64,000 bases of DNA from JBCBAP01 sp038532435 (GTDB taxonomy: Bacteria > Pseudomonadota > Alphaproteobacteria > Rhodobacterales > Rhodobacteraceae). Numbering within the stretch: position 1 is the stretch's first letter; every line of letters begins with the position of its first letter. The stretch covers positions 62,001-126,000 of the forward strand of contig JBCBAP010000001.1 of assembly GCA_038532435.1 (NCBI GenBank), given 5' to 3'. Both the position numbers and the translations under genes were made by a program. Shown piece after piece: positions 17,018-25,306 of this stretch. Under the pieces are notes generated by a model. The model made no database searches, was not told the origin of the DNA, and saw only the letters and a list, made by a program, of their open reading frames with translations.

Positions 17018-18160
17018 GTGCCCGTGATATCCCATTTGCCGCTCCTCCGCATCCTGTACGCCCTCACCTTTGTGTGGGCGATGGTGGCCAGCCCCGCCGC
17101 TGCGCACGAGATCCAGCCTTCCGTCGCCGACCTGACGGCGGAGGAAGGGCAGGTCACGCTCGACATCCGCATGACGCTCGAAGCTGCGGTCGCCGGTGTC
17201 GATCTGCAGGGGCTGGAGGATACGGACGCGTCGGACAGGGCGGAGGATTACGACGCAGCCCGTGCGCTCGACCCCGCAGCGCTTGAGGCCGCGTTGCGGG
17301 CCGCATGGCCGGACCTGAGCACGAAACTGCGCGTAGAGGCCGACGGCGCGCCTGTGGCGCTCGACATCGCGGGCGTCGAGATCCCGGAAGTGGGCGAGGT
17401 GGACCTGCCCCGCTTCTCGACCCTTTCCCTTGCGGGAACCCTTCCGGGAGGTGCGGAGACGGTCACCGTGGGATGGACCGCAGACCTCGGCGATCTCGTG
17501 ATCCGCCAGATCGTCGACGGTGAAGTCGGCTACACTGCCTACCTGTCAGGGGGAGAGCGCACGGACCCGGTCGATGTGGGGCAGGCAACGGCGACGGACC
17601 CCGTCACCGTGTTCGTTGACTATGTCGTCATCGGGTTCGAACACATCATTCCCAAGGGGCTCGACCATATCCTCTTTGTTCTGGGGCTCTTTTTCCTCTC
17701 CGCTCGGCTGGTGCCGCTGCTCTGGCAGGTGACGGCGTTCACCCTTGCCCATACGGTCACGCTGGCCCTCGGCATTCTCGGTCTCGTCAATGTCCCGGCG
17801 GAGATCGTCGAGCCTCTGATCGCGGCCTCCATCGTCTATGTCGGCGTCGAAAACGTCCTGTCGCGCGGGCTGACGCCGTGGCGGCCGGTTGTGGTTTTCC
17901 TCTTTGGCCTGCTGCACGGGCTCGGCTTTGCCTCCGTGCTCGGCGATATCGGGCTCGACCCGGGGCAGTTCGCGATCAGCCTGATCGGCTTCAACATCGG
18001 GGTCGAAGTCGGCCAGCTCGCCGTCATCGCGATCGCCTTTGCGCTGGTCGGTTACTGGTTCGGCGGCAAGGACTGGTATCGCGCCCGGATCGCGACGCCC
18101 GCATCCCTGGCAATCGCCGCGGTCGGAGCCTACTGGGCCATCGAGCGCACATTGCTCTGA
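17018..18160 (+). CDS. HupE/UreJ-family membrane protein
   Basis: A 380-residue protein. The first 30 residues form a signal peptide (ending ASPAAAHEIQP), then comes an extracytoplasmic domain of about 170 residues, then about six membrane helices with conserved histidines: FEHIIPKGLDHILFVLGLF, FTLAHTVTLALG and LLHGLGFAS. This matches the HupE_UreJ_2 type, linked to nickel/cobalt uptake. A GTG at 17018 is chosen since AAGGAA lies 8 nt before it; an earlier GTG at 16979 would overlap the divergent gene. Metal specificity is not visible. Confidence 0.83.
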   Translation: MPVISHLPLLRILYALTFVWAMVASPAAAHEIQPSVADLTAEEGQVTLDIRMTLEAAVAGVDLQGLEDTDASDRAEDYDAARALDPAALEAALRAAWPDLSTKLRVEADGAPVALDIAGVEIPEVGEVDLPRFSTLSLAGTLPGGAETVTVGWTADLGDLVIRQIVDGEVGYTAYLSGGERTDPVDVGQATATDPVTVFVDYVVIGFEHIIPKGLDHILFVLGLFFLSARLVPLLWQVTAFTLAHTVTLALGILGLVNVPAEIVEPLIAASIVYVGVENVLSRGLTPWRPVVVFLFGLLHGLGFASVLGDIGLDPGQFAISLIGFNIGVEVGQLAVIAIAFALVGYWFGGKDWYRARIATPASLAIAAVGAYWAIERTLL

Positions 18161-18224
18161 GCACGCTTGCGCGCCGGGCAATGCCCCGCCACACTCCGGC
18201 CGAACGGGTAAGGAGTGTGGCGCG

Positions 18225-19772
18225 ATGAATGGTGCGGAGTCCCTGGTCAAGACACTCCTTCAGAACGGCGTCGACACCTGTTTTGCCAATCCCGGAACGT
18301 CGGAGATGCACTTCGTCGCCGCCCTTGACGCGCACCCGGACATGCGGTGTGTCCTCTGCCTGTTTGAGGGGGGCACATCCGGTGCCGCGGATGGCTATGC
18401 CCGGATGACCGGGCAGGTCTCGGCGACCCTGCTGCACCTCGCCCCCGGGTTCGGGAACGCGTTTGCCAACCTGCACAACGCGCGCAAGGCGGGGAGCGGT
18501 ATTGTGAACATCGTGGGCGATCACGCGACCCATCACCTGCGCTACGAAAGCCCGCTCAAGGGTAATGTCGAGGGGGTGAGCCAGAGCGTCTCCCACTGGA
18601 CGCGGGTCGCCGTGGATGCGGCGTCCGTTGGTCCGGACGGAGCCGCCGCCATCTCCGCCGCCCGCAGCGCTGGGGGGCAGATCGCGACCCTGATCCTGCC
18701 CGCAAACACGGCCTGGGATGCCGGTGGTCAACCAGCTACTGCCCCGGCCCCTCCGCCCCTTCTGAGGCCGAGTGAGGCTGAGGTTGAGGCGGCGGCGCAG
18801 CTGCTCTCGGTCCCGGGCACATCACTGATGCTCGGCGGCTCAGCGCTCTTTGGCGCAGACCGCATGCGCGCCGGTCGGATCGCGGCGCGGACGGGGTGCA
18901 CGCTCCTTGCGGACACGCTCGTCGCCCGCATGTCCCGGGGGGCGGGTACGCCCCCGATCATGCAGCTTGCCTATCCGGTCGATCAGAAACGTGCGCAGCT
19001 GGCACAGGTGCACCACCTCGTCCTGTGTGGCACGGACCGGCCCGTTGCCTTCTTCGCCTATCCTGGCAAACCAAGCCTGCCGGAGCCCGCGGGGTGCGGG
19101 CTGACTTCCTTGTGCGACGGGCGGATGGATGTGTCATGGACGCTCTGCGCGCTTGCCGACGCGCTGGGGGTGGAGGACGCGGACGACTATCCTCTTCACC
19201 CCCTGTCCTTGCCGGACATGCCCACCGGATCGCTCACCCTTGAGAAGGCGGGTCAGGTCATGGCAGCGCTCCTGCCGGAGCAGACGATCATCGTGAACGA
19301 AAGCGTCACTGCCGGGGTCGCCCTGAACTCCGCGATGGGGACCGCGCGGCCGCACGATGTGCTGGCGACCACCGGCGGATCTATCGGCCAGTGTCTGCCC
19401 TGCGCGGTCGGCGCGGCGATCGCCTGCCCGGACCGGAAGGTGGTTGCGCTGACCGGTGACGGTTCGGCGATGTACACGCTCCAGTCGCTCTGGACCATGG
19501 CGCGGGAGCGCTTGGACATCGTCATCGTCGTGGTCGCCAATCGGGGATACCAGATCCTCCATGGGGAGCTGCAGAATGTCGGTGTCAGCGACGTTGGGCG
19601 CAACGCGCAGCGCATGTTCGATCTGGTGGATCCCGATCTCGACTGGGTCGCGTTGGCGCAGGGGCACGGCGTGCCCGGCGCGCGGGTGGAGGATATGGAG
19701 AGCTTCGCGGATGCCTTCGCCCGCGGACTTGCGACCGAAGGGCCGTTCCTCGTGGAGCTCGTCGCACCCTGA
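18225..19772 (+). CDS. Acetolactate synthase-like ThDP enzyme
   Basis: A 515-residue thiamine-diphosphate enzyme of the IlvB/benzoylformate decarboxylase class. The catalytic Glu is E48 (FEGGTSGAADGYARM). The ThDP/Mg motif is LTGDGSAMYTLQSLWTMAR with the ANRGY Asn ligand region. ATG at 18225 has a perfect AAGGAG site; the longer frame is shadow. It is shorter than housekeeping IlvB, and no small regulatory subunit gene follows, so it is probably a catabolic or decarboxylating paralogue. It abuts the convergent lacI gene with no intergenic base. Confidence 0.85.
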   Translation: MNGAESLVKTLLQNGVDTCFANPGTSEMHFVAALDAHPDMRCVLCLFEGGTSGAADGYARMTGQVSATLLHLAPGFGNAFANLHNARKAGSGIVNIVGDHATHHLRYESPLKGNVEGVSQSVSHWTRVAVDAASVGPDGAAAISAARSAGGQIATLILPANTAWDAGGQPATAPAPPPLLRPSEAEVEAAAQLLSVPGTSLMLGGSALFGADRMRAGRIAARTGCTLLADTLVARMSRGAGTPPIMQLAYPVDQKRAQLAQVHHLVLCGTDRPVAFFAYPGKPSLPEPAGCGLTSLCDGRMDVSWTLCALADALGVEDADDYPLHPLSLPDMPTGSLTLEKAGQVMAALLPEQTIIVNESVTAGVALNSAMGTARPHDVLATTGGSIGQCLPCAVGAAIACPDRKVVALTGDGSAMYTLQSLWTMARERLDIVIVVVANRGYQILHGELQNVGVSDVGRNAQRMFDLVDPDLDWVALAQGHGVPGARVEDMESFADAFARGLATEGPFLVELVAP

Positions 19773-20810
19773 TCAGCCGAGCTTGGTCGGTTGTTCCAGA
19801 TGCTGCATGGGCGGGCCATCGGGGTTTTCGATCCGGTCGATCGCAGCCCGGGTGACGAAGGTCCCGGCCCGACCCACATCCTCGTACATGCACAGGATGC
19901 CCGCGCGGAACTGCTTGAGGAACGGGATCGCCTCCTTGGCCACGATGTCGATCTCTTCTCCGAGCGTCAGCCCGACCCCCTCCGCCGCCGCCGTGGCCGC
20001 CATGCACGCGGTCGTCGACGCACACAGGATTGCATCCGTTTCAGGATGGGCGCGGAGATAGTCGGTGATCGCCGGCTGGATCGATGCCCCCGCATCGTCC
20101 GACACGGCGGTGGTCAAGCGATCCGCAACGACACCTATTTCCTGCGCGGCGCGGAGGGCACCCGCGGACATATGTTGCCCGTAGCTCTGGTTCTGGGGGG
20201 GGAAGACGAGCAGAATGTTGCGCCGTCCCCGGCGGCTTAGCTCCGACACGCTGTAGTGGGCGAAGGATTCATTGTTGAAATCGTAGTAGGCGTGATCGTC
20301 CGCCCAGCGTGTGCGTCCGTGGGTGGCGAAGGGAAAACTGTGCTCCATCAGGTACGCGACCCGGGGATCCTCCGGCGTCGTCTGGTTCATGATCACCGCA
20401 TCCGCCGACCCGGTCTCGACGATGTAGCGCACCGGCTCCATCGGGTCCTGATCGAAGAAATAGGGGGTCACGATCATGTGGTAGGGCGTGTTCCGCAGGG
20501 AGGCCGCGACCGAGGTGATCAGCCGTGCCGTGTGGTTCATGATGTCATGGTCCGCTGACATGACGAGGGAGACGACGTTGGTCTTTCCGGTCCGCAGGCG
20601 TACCCCGGCCCGGTTCGGACGATAGCCCACCTGACGGGCCGCGGCGCGCACCCGTTCCTTGGTCTCACGACCAATGTCCGGCGCATCATTGAGCGCGCGG
20701 GAGACGGTCGGAACCGCCATGCCCGTGAGCCGCGCGATGGTCTTGAGCGTCGGCCGCTCCCCGACCGCTGCGGGTGTCACTCGATCTTTGGTAGCGTCCG
20801 AATCAGCCAT
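19773..20810 (-). CDS. LacI family regulator of the mannoside operon
   Basis: A 345-residue repressor. The N-terminal helix-turn-helix is at about residues 20-40 (PTLKTIARLTGMAVPTVSRALND), followed by the hinge VGYRPNRAGVRLRTGKT and a periplasmic-binding-protein-like ligand domain. ATG at 20810 has an AGG site; an upstream extension of 25 residues is unlikely. It is divergent from the sugar ABC operon and two CG-centred palindromes lie just before that operon, so it probably represses it. The inducer is probably a sugar from the operon's substrate. Confidence 0.9.
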   Translation of the reverse strand: MADSDATKDRVTPAAVGERPTLKTIARLTGMAVPTVSRALNDAPDIGRETKERVRAAARQVGYRPNRAGVRLRTGKTNVVSLVMSADHDIMNHTARLITSVAASLRNTPYHMIVTPYFFDQDPMEPVRYIVETGSADAVIMNQTTPEDPRVAYLMEHSFPFATHGRTRWADDHAYYDFNNESFAHYSVSELSRRGRRNILLVFPPQNQSYGQHMSAGALRAAQEIGVVADRLTTAVSDDAGASIQPAITDYLRAHPETDAILCASTTACMAATAAAEGVGLTLGEEIDIVAKEAIPFLKQFRAGILCMYEDVGRAGTFVTRAAIDRIENPDGPPMQHLEQPTKLG

Positions 20811-21013
20811 CAGCCTCGCCGCGCGTTTCACTGTCGATGCCGTTGCGTTCGGGGGCGATGTGCCGGTCAGGCGCCGTCGAATCACCGCGCTGAACAGACC
20901 CGAAATGCAACTAAAATCCCTTGTTTTTCACCATTTAGCAGGACCTGGTGTGGGGATCGCACCCGTCAAGGATTACGGCCTATCCGATGCAGAATCCAGC
21001 TTGATTGGTAAAA

Positions 21014-21027
21014 CTAAATCGTTTTAG
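21014..21027. promoter_or_regulatory. LacI-type operator 1
   Basis: CTAAATCGTTTTAG is a CG-centred palindrome with only one mismatched pair, the usual form of LacI-family operators. It lies 38 bp before the start of the substrate-binding protein gene. Confidence 0.65.
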
Positions 21028-21034
21028 ATATTGC

Positions 21035-21048
21035 CTATAACGATTTAG
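21035..21048. promoter_or_regulatory. LacI-type operator 2, overlapping a -10-like sequence
   Basis: CTATAACGATTTAG is a second, weaker CG-centred palindrome. Its centre is 21 bp from that of operator 1, two helical turns, so two dimers could bind the same face. It contains TATAAC, a good -10 match, though no clear -35 was found. The GGGAGGT ribosome binding site follows at 21054-21060. Confidence 0.55.
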
Positions 21049-21064
21049 AAACTGGGAGGTACTG

Positions 21065-22294
21065 ATGACCCTGACCAAAGCTCTGCTTGGCGCAACGGCA
21101 CTGTGCGCCGCATCGGCAGCACATGCAGTTGATCTGGAGGTCACCCATTGGTGGACGTCCGGCGGGGAGGCCGCAGCGGTGGCCGAGTTCGCAAAGGCGT
21201 TCAACGCGACCGAGCATTCGTGGGTCGACGGCGCGATCGCCGGATCCGGTGGCACGGCGCGCCCGATCATCATCAGCCGCATCCTTGGCGGCGATCCGAT
21301 GGGGGCCACACAGCTCAACCACGGCCGTCAGGCGGAGGAACTGGTCGAGGCAGGGCTCATGCTGGACCTCACCGACATCGCAGAGGAAGGCGGCTGGCGG
21401 GACATCGTCAACCCGACCTCGCTGCTCGACAGCTGCACCGTCGACGGGCGCATCTACTGCGTGCCCGTGAACATTCATTCGTGGGAGTGGATCTGGCTTT
21501 CCCACAAGGCATTCGCAGATGCGGGCGTCGATGTGCCCTCGAACTGGGATGAGTTCGTTGAGGCGGCACCGGTGCTCGAGGCGGCGGGCAAGGTTCCCCT
21601 CGCGCTCGGCCAGCAGCCCTGGCAGTCGAACGGCGCGTTCGGCGTGATGACGATCGCCATCGCCGGGATCGACGCGTGGAAATCCGTCGTGATCGACAAG
21701 GACGCGGACATGGCCGGAGGGCCGGAGTACGCCCGCGTGTTCGAGGCTGCCGCCCAGGCGCGCCTGTTCGCTCAGAATTCCAAGGTTCAGGACTGGAACC
21801 TCGCGACCAATCTGGTGATCACAGGTCAGGCCGGTGGCCAGATCATGGGCGACTGGGCCCAGGGTGAGTTCCAGGTGGCCGGTCAGGTTGCCGGTGAGGA
21901 CTACACCTGCCTGCCGGGCCTCGGCGTCAACGAGATCATCTCCACCGGGGGCGACGCGTTCTACTTCCCGGTCAACGACGATCCGGCGGTCACCGCGGCC
22001 CAGAAGGAGCTCGCGAAGGTGATGATCTCCAAGGAGACGCAGGTCGCCTTCAACCTCAAAAAGGGATCCCTGCCGGTGCGGGGCGACATCGACCTCTCTG
22101 CTGCGAACGACTGCATGAAGAAGGGGCTCGAGATCCTCGCCGAGGGCAATATCCTGCCCTCCGCCGATCAGCACCTTTCCGCGGACACGCAAGGTCAGAT
22201 CGAGGATCTGATGGTCGAGTTCTGGAACGATCCATCCTACAGCGCGGCCGATGCGCAGGCGCGCTACGCGGCCATCATCGCCGACGCGGACTGA
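21065..22294 (+). CDS. Sugar ABC transporter substrate-binding protein
   Basis: A 409-residue periplasmic binding protein of the carbohydrate-1 (glucose/mannose) type. The signal peptide ends after SAAHA at residue 21, then VDLEVTHWWTSGGEAAAVAEF. Trp-rich stretches (NIHSWEWIWLS, GQQPWQSNG) suit sugar stacking. A strong GGGAGGT site precedes the ATG. It is the first gene of a rightward operon with two permeases, an ATPase, two glycoside hydrolases and two sugar-converting enzymes. The ligand is probably an oligosaccharide or mannoside, inferred from the enzymes. Confidence 0.92.
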   Translation: MTLTKALLGATALCAASAAHAVDLEVTHWWTSGGEAAAVAEFAKAFNATEHSWVDGAIAGSGGTARPIIISRILGGDPMGATQLNHGRQAEELVEAGLMLDLTDIAEEGGWRDIVNPTSLLDSCTVDGRIYCVPVNIHSWEWIWLSHKAFADAGVDVPSNWDEFVEAAPVLEAAGKVPLALGQQPWQSNGAFGVMTIAIAGIDAWKSVVIDKDADMAGGPEYARVFEAAAQARLFAQNSKVQDWNLATNLVITGQAGGQIMGDWAQGEFQVAGQVAGEDYTCLPGLGVNEIISTGGDAFYFPVNDDPAVTAAQKELAKVMISKETQVAFNLKKGSLPVRGDIDLSAANDCMKKGLEILAEGNILPSADQHLSADTQGQIEDLMVEFWNDPSYSAADAQARYAAIIADAD

Positions 22295-22305
22295 TCCCTG
22301 AAACC

Positions 22306-22336
22306 GGACACCCGCCGCACCACGCGGCGGGTGTCC
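22306..22336 (+). other. Intercistronic hairpin after the binding-protein gene
   Basis: A perfect 13-bp GC-rich stem (GGACACCCGCCGC / GCGGCGGGTGTCC) with a 5-nt loop ACCAC, 12 nt after the stop. No T-run follows. Such hairpins between binding-protein and permease genes stabilise the 5' message or cause partial termination, giving more binding protein than permease. Confidence 0.75.
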
Positions 22337-22406
22337 TGCCCATGCCACCGGACCGGTGGACTGACGCATCTGCGCCACCATGGGCGCGCAATGGGAGGCT
22401 CCCACA

Positions 22407-23339
22407 TTGGCCCTCGCTGACGAAGCTGCCTCGGAAACCCCTCGGGTGAAAACGGCACGGCGCCCGATCCAGCTTTTCCGCAACATGACCGCGAAGGTCG
22501 CGTCGATCCCGATGGTGCTGACGGCACTTGTGATCTTCGTCGGATGCACGGTCTGGACCGTCGTCCATTCCTTCACCAAATCCCGCCTGCTGCCGAAGCT
22601 CGATTTCGTCGGGTTCGATCAGTATGAGCGGCTTTGGGGCACGCGCCGCTGGTTGGTCTCCATCGAGAACCTGGCAATCTTCGGCATCTGCTCGATGATC
22701 CTGACGCTCGTGATCGGCTTCACGCTCGCGGCGATGCTGGATCGCAAGATCCGGTTCGAGAACACGTTCCGCACGATCTACCTCTATCCGTTCGCGCTGT
22801 CCTTTATCGTGACCGGCCTTGCGTGGCAGTGGATCCTCAACCCGGAATTCGGGGTGCAGAAGGTCGTCCGCAGTCTCGGCTGGGAGGGTTTCGCCTTCGA
22901 CCCCCTCTATAACCAGGACATCGTGATCTACGGCATCCTGATCGCGGCCATCTGGCAAGGATCGGGGCTGATCATGTGCATCATGCTCGCGGGCCTGCGC
23001 GGCATCGATGAGGACATCTGGAAGGCGACAAGGGTCGATGGGATCCCTGTGTGGAAGACCTACATCCGCGTGATTATACCGATGATGCGCCCGGTGTTTA
23101 TCACCGCGCTGGTGCTCATCGCCTCGGGCATCATCAAGGTCTATGACCTCGTCGTTGCACAGACGAGCGGCGGGCCCGGCATCGCGTCGGAGGTGCCGGC
23201 GAAGTACGTCTATGACAAGATGTTCAAGGATCAGAACCTCGCGCAGGGTTTTGCCGCCTCTACCATGATGCTCCTGTCCGTCGTGATCATCCTGATCCCC
23301 TGGGCCTACCTTGAGTTCGGGGGGAAGAAACGTGGCTGA
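22407..23339 (+). CDS. Sugar ABC transporter permease 1
   Basis: A 310-residue inner-membrane permease (MalF/UgpA type) with six hydrophobic segments. The EAA loop reads WKATRVDGIPVWKTYIRVIIP. A TTG start at 22407 is preferred: GGGAGG lies 8 nt before it, whereas the in-frame ATG at 22380 has no ribosome binding site. The protein ends in the overlap with the next permease. Confidence 0.88.
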   Translation: MALADEAASETPRVKTARRPIQLFRNMTAKVASIPMVLTALVIFVGCTVWTVVHSFTKSRLLPKLDFVGFDQYERLWGTRRWLVSIENLAIFGICSMILTLVIGFTLAAMLDRKIRFENTFRTIYLYPFALSFIVTGLAWQWILNPEFGVQKVVRSLGWEGFAFDPLYNQDIVIYGILIAAIWQGSGLIMCIMLAGLRGIDEDIWKATRVDGIPVWKTYIRVIIPMMRPVFITALVLIASGIIKVYDLVVAQTSGGPGIASEVPAKYVYDKMFKDQNLAQGFAASTMMLLSVVIILIPWAYLEFGGKKRG

Positions 23340-24228
23340 GGCTCTCATGGAAGGTCCGCGCGGACCGAAACCGCGCCGCCGTTTTTCCCGTCGGAACATC
23401 TTTCTGTACGGCACGCTTTTGCTCTTCGCGTTCTACTACGCGCTGCCGCTCTATGTGATGATCGTGACGTCCCTGAAGGGCATGCCAGAGATCCGGCTCG
23501 GCAACGTGTTCGCCCCGCCCGTCGAGGTGACATTCCAGCCTTGGGTGAAGGCGTGGGCGGAGGCCTGCACCGGGATAAACTGCGATGGCCTGAGCCGGGG
23601 GTTCTGGAACTCCGTCCAGATCCTGATCCCATCCGTGGTGCTGTCCATCGCGGTGGCCTCCGTCAACGGCTACGCCCTGTCGAACTGGAAGTTCAAGGGA
23701 TCGGAGATGTTCTTCACCATCCTGATCATCGGTGCGTTCATCCCCTACCAGATTATGCTCTACCCGATTGTGATCCTGCTGCGGGAGATGGGGCTTTATG
23801 GCTCGCTCGGCGGGCTGGTGCTGGTACATACGATCTTCGGCATGCCTATTTTGACGCTGCTGTTCCGAAACTATTTCGCCGGTCTGCCCGAAGAACTCTT
23901 CAAGGCTGCCCGGGTGGACGGGGCAGGGTTCTGGGGGATCTACTTCCGCATCATGGTGCCCATGTCGCTGCCGATCTTCGTCGTGGCAATTATTCTGCAA
24001 GTCACTGGGATCTGGAATGATTTCCTGTTCGGCGTGATCTACACCAAGCCCGAATACTACCCGATGACGGTGCAGCTCAACAACATCGTCAACTCCGTTC
24101 AGGGGGTGAAGGAATACAACGTCAACATGGCCGCGACGCTGCTGACGGGGCTTGTGCCCCTCGTCATCTACTTCGTGTCCGGAAAGCTGTTCGTGCGCGG
24201 CATCGCCGCTGGCGCGGTGAAAGGGTGA
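23332..24228 (+). CDS. Sugar ABC transporter permease 2
   Basis: A 298-residue MalG/UgpE-type permease. The N-terminal membrane segment FLYGTLLLFAFYYALPLYVMIV is followed by other helices and the EAA loop FKAARVDGAGFWGIYFRIMVP. A GTG at 23332 overlaps the stop of permease 1 by 8 nt and follows GGGGGGAAG; an ATG at 23347 with a GAGG site is the alternative. Confidence 0.9.
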   Translation: MAEALMEGPRGPKPRRRFSRRNIFLYGTLLLFAFYYALPLYVMIVTSLKGMPEIRLGNVFAPPVEVTFQPWVKAWAEACTGINCDGLSRGFWNSVQILIPSVVLSIAVASVNGYALSNWKFKGSEMFFTILIIGAFIPYQIMLYPIVILLREMGLYGSLGGLVLVHTIFGMPILTLLFRNYFAGLPEELFKAARVDGAGFWGIYFRIMVPMSLPIFVVAIILQVTGIWNDFLFGVIYTKPEYYPMTVQLNNIVNSVQGVKEYNVNMAATLLTGLVPLVIYFVSGKLFVRGIAAGAVKG

Positions 24229-24232
24229 ACGC

Positions 24233-25306
24233 ATGCCATCCGTGGAAATAAAGAGCCTCGACCTGAGCTTTGGCTCCATCGATGTGCTGCAGGATCTGAA
24301 CCTGACCATTGAGGAGGGGGAGTTCCTCGTGCTCCTGGGCTCCTCCGGCTGCGGAAAGTCCACGCTGCTGAACTGCATCGCCGGACTGCTCGATGTGACC
24401 GATGGCCAGATCTTCATCAACGGACGCAACATGACGTGGGAGGAGCCGAGCGACCGGGGCATCGGCATGGTGTTCCAGTCCTATGCGCTCTATCCGCAGA
24501 TGTCGGTGAAGGGAAACCTGTCATTCGGCCTCAAAAACGCGCGTGTGCCGCGGGCCGAGATCGAGCGGCGGGTGGCCCGCGCGGCGGAGATCCTGCAGAT
24601 CGAACCGCTTCTGGAACGGAAACCGGCAGCACTTTCAGGCGGACAGCGGCAGCGGGTCGCGATCGGGCGCGCGCTGGTGCGGGACGTCGACGTCTTCCTG
24701 TTCGACGAGCCGCTCTCCAACCTTGATGCGAAGCTGCGGGCAGACCTGCGGGTGGAGATCAAGCGCCTCCACCAGCAGCTTCACAACACGATGATCTATG
24801 TGACACATGATCAGGTGGAGGCTATGACGCTCGCGGACCGGATCGCCATCATGCGGGACGGAAAGATCCAGCAACTGTCCAGCCCGCAGGAGATCTATGG
24901 GCGCCCGGTCAACAAGTATGTCGCGGGGTTCATCGGCTCCCCGTCGATGAACTTCCTCGACGGGGTTGTTGACGGTACGGCGATGCGCGTCGGCGACATG
25001 ACCATCGACCTCGGCGGCTATGGGTTTGCGACGCCTGGGCGGGGCGGTCCGGCGAGCCTCGGCATCCGGCCGGAGCATGTGGCGCTCGTTGCGGACGCGT
25101 CCGCCCCCGGTTTTCTGGCGGAGATAGTCGTGGAAATCGTCGAGCCCATGGGCTCCGACACGCTGGTCTGGACCACCTTTGCCGGGAACCCGTTCCGGCT
25201 AAGGCTCGACGGGCAGGCTAACGTGACTGTCGGGGACCGGCTTTCTATCGGGACCGACATCTCCCGGGCGTCCCTCTTCGATGCGGCGACCGAGGAACGG
25301 TTGTGA
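24233..25306 (+). CDS. Sugar ABC transporter ATP-binding protein, MalK/UgpC type
   Basis: A 357-residue ATPase with Walker A LGSSGCGKST (about residues 36-45), signature LSGGQRQRV, Walker B VFLFDEPLSNLDAKLR and H-loop THDQVEAMTLAD, followed by the C-terminal regulatory/TOBE domain (SLGIRPEHVALV). This is the MalK/UgpC class of carbohydrate importers. The gene overlaps the mannosidase start as GTGA. Confidence 0.93.
   Translation: MPSVEIKSLDLSFGSIDVLQDLNLTIEEGEFLVLLGSSGCGKSTLLNCIAGLLDVTDGQIFINGRNMTWEEPSDRGIGMVFQSYALYPQMSVKGNLSFGLKNARVPRAEIERRVARAAEILQIEPLLERKPAALSGGQRQRVAIGRALVRDVDVFLFDEPLSNLDAKLRADLRVEIKRLHQQLHNTMIYVTHDQVEAMTLADRIAIMRDGKIQQLSSPQEIYGRPVNKYVAGFIGSPSMNFLDGVVDGTAMRVGDMTIDLGGYGFATPGRGGPASLGIRPEHVALVADASAPGFLAEIVVEIVEPMGSDTLVWTTFAGNPFRLRLDGQANVTVGDRLSIGTDISRASLFDAATEERL

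Noticed and set aside
21035..22579. A 514-codon minus-strand open frame
   Set aside because: It is antisense to the substrate-binding protein gene, with a His/Arg/Gly-rich shadow composition.
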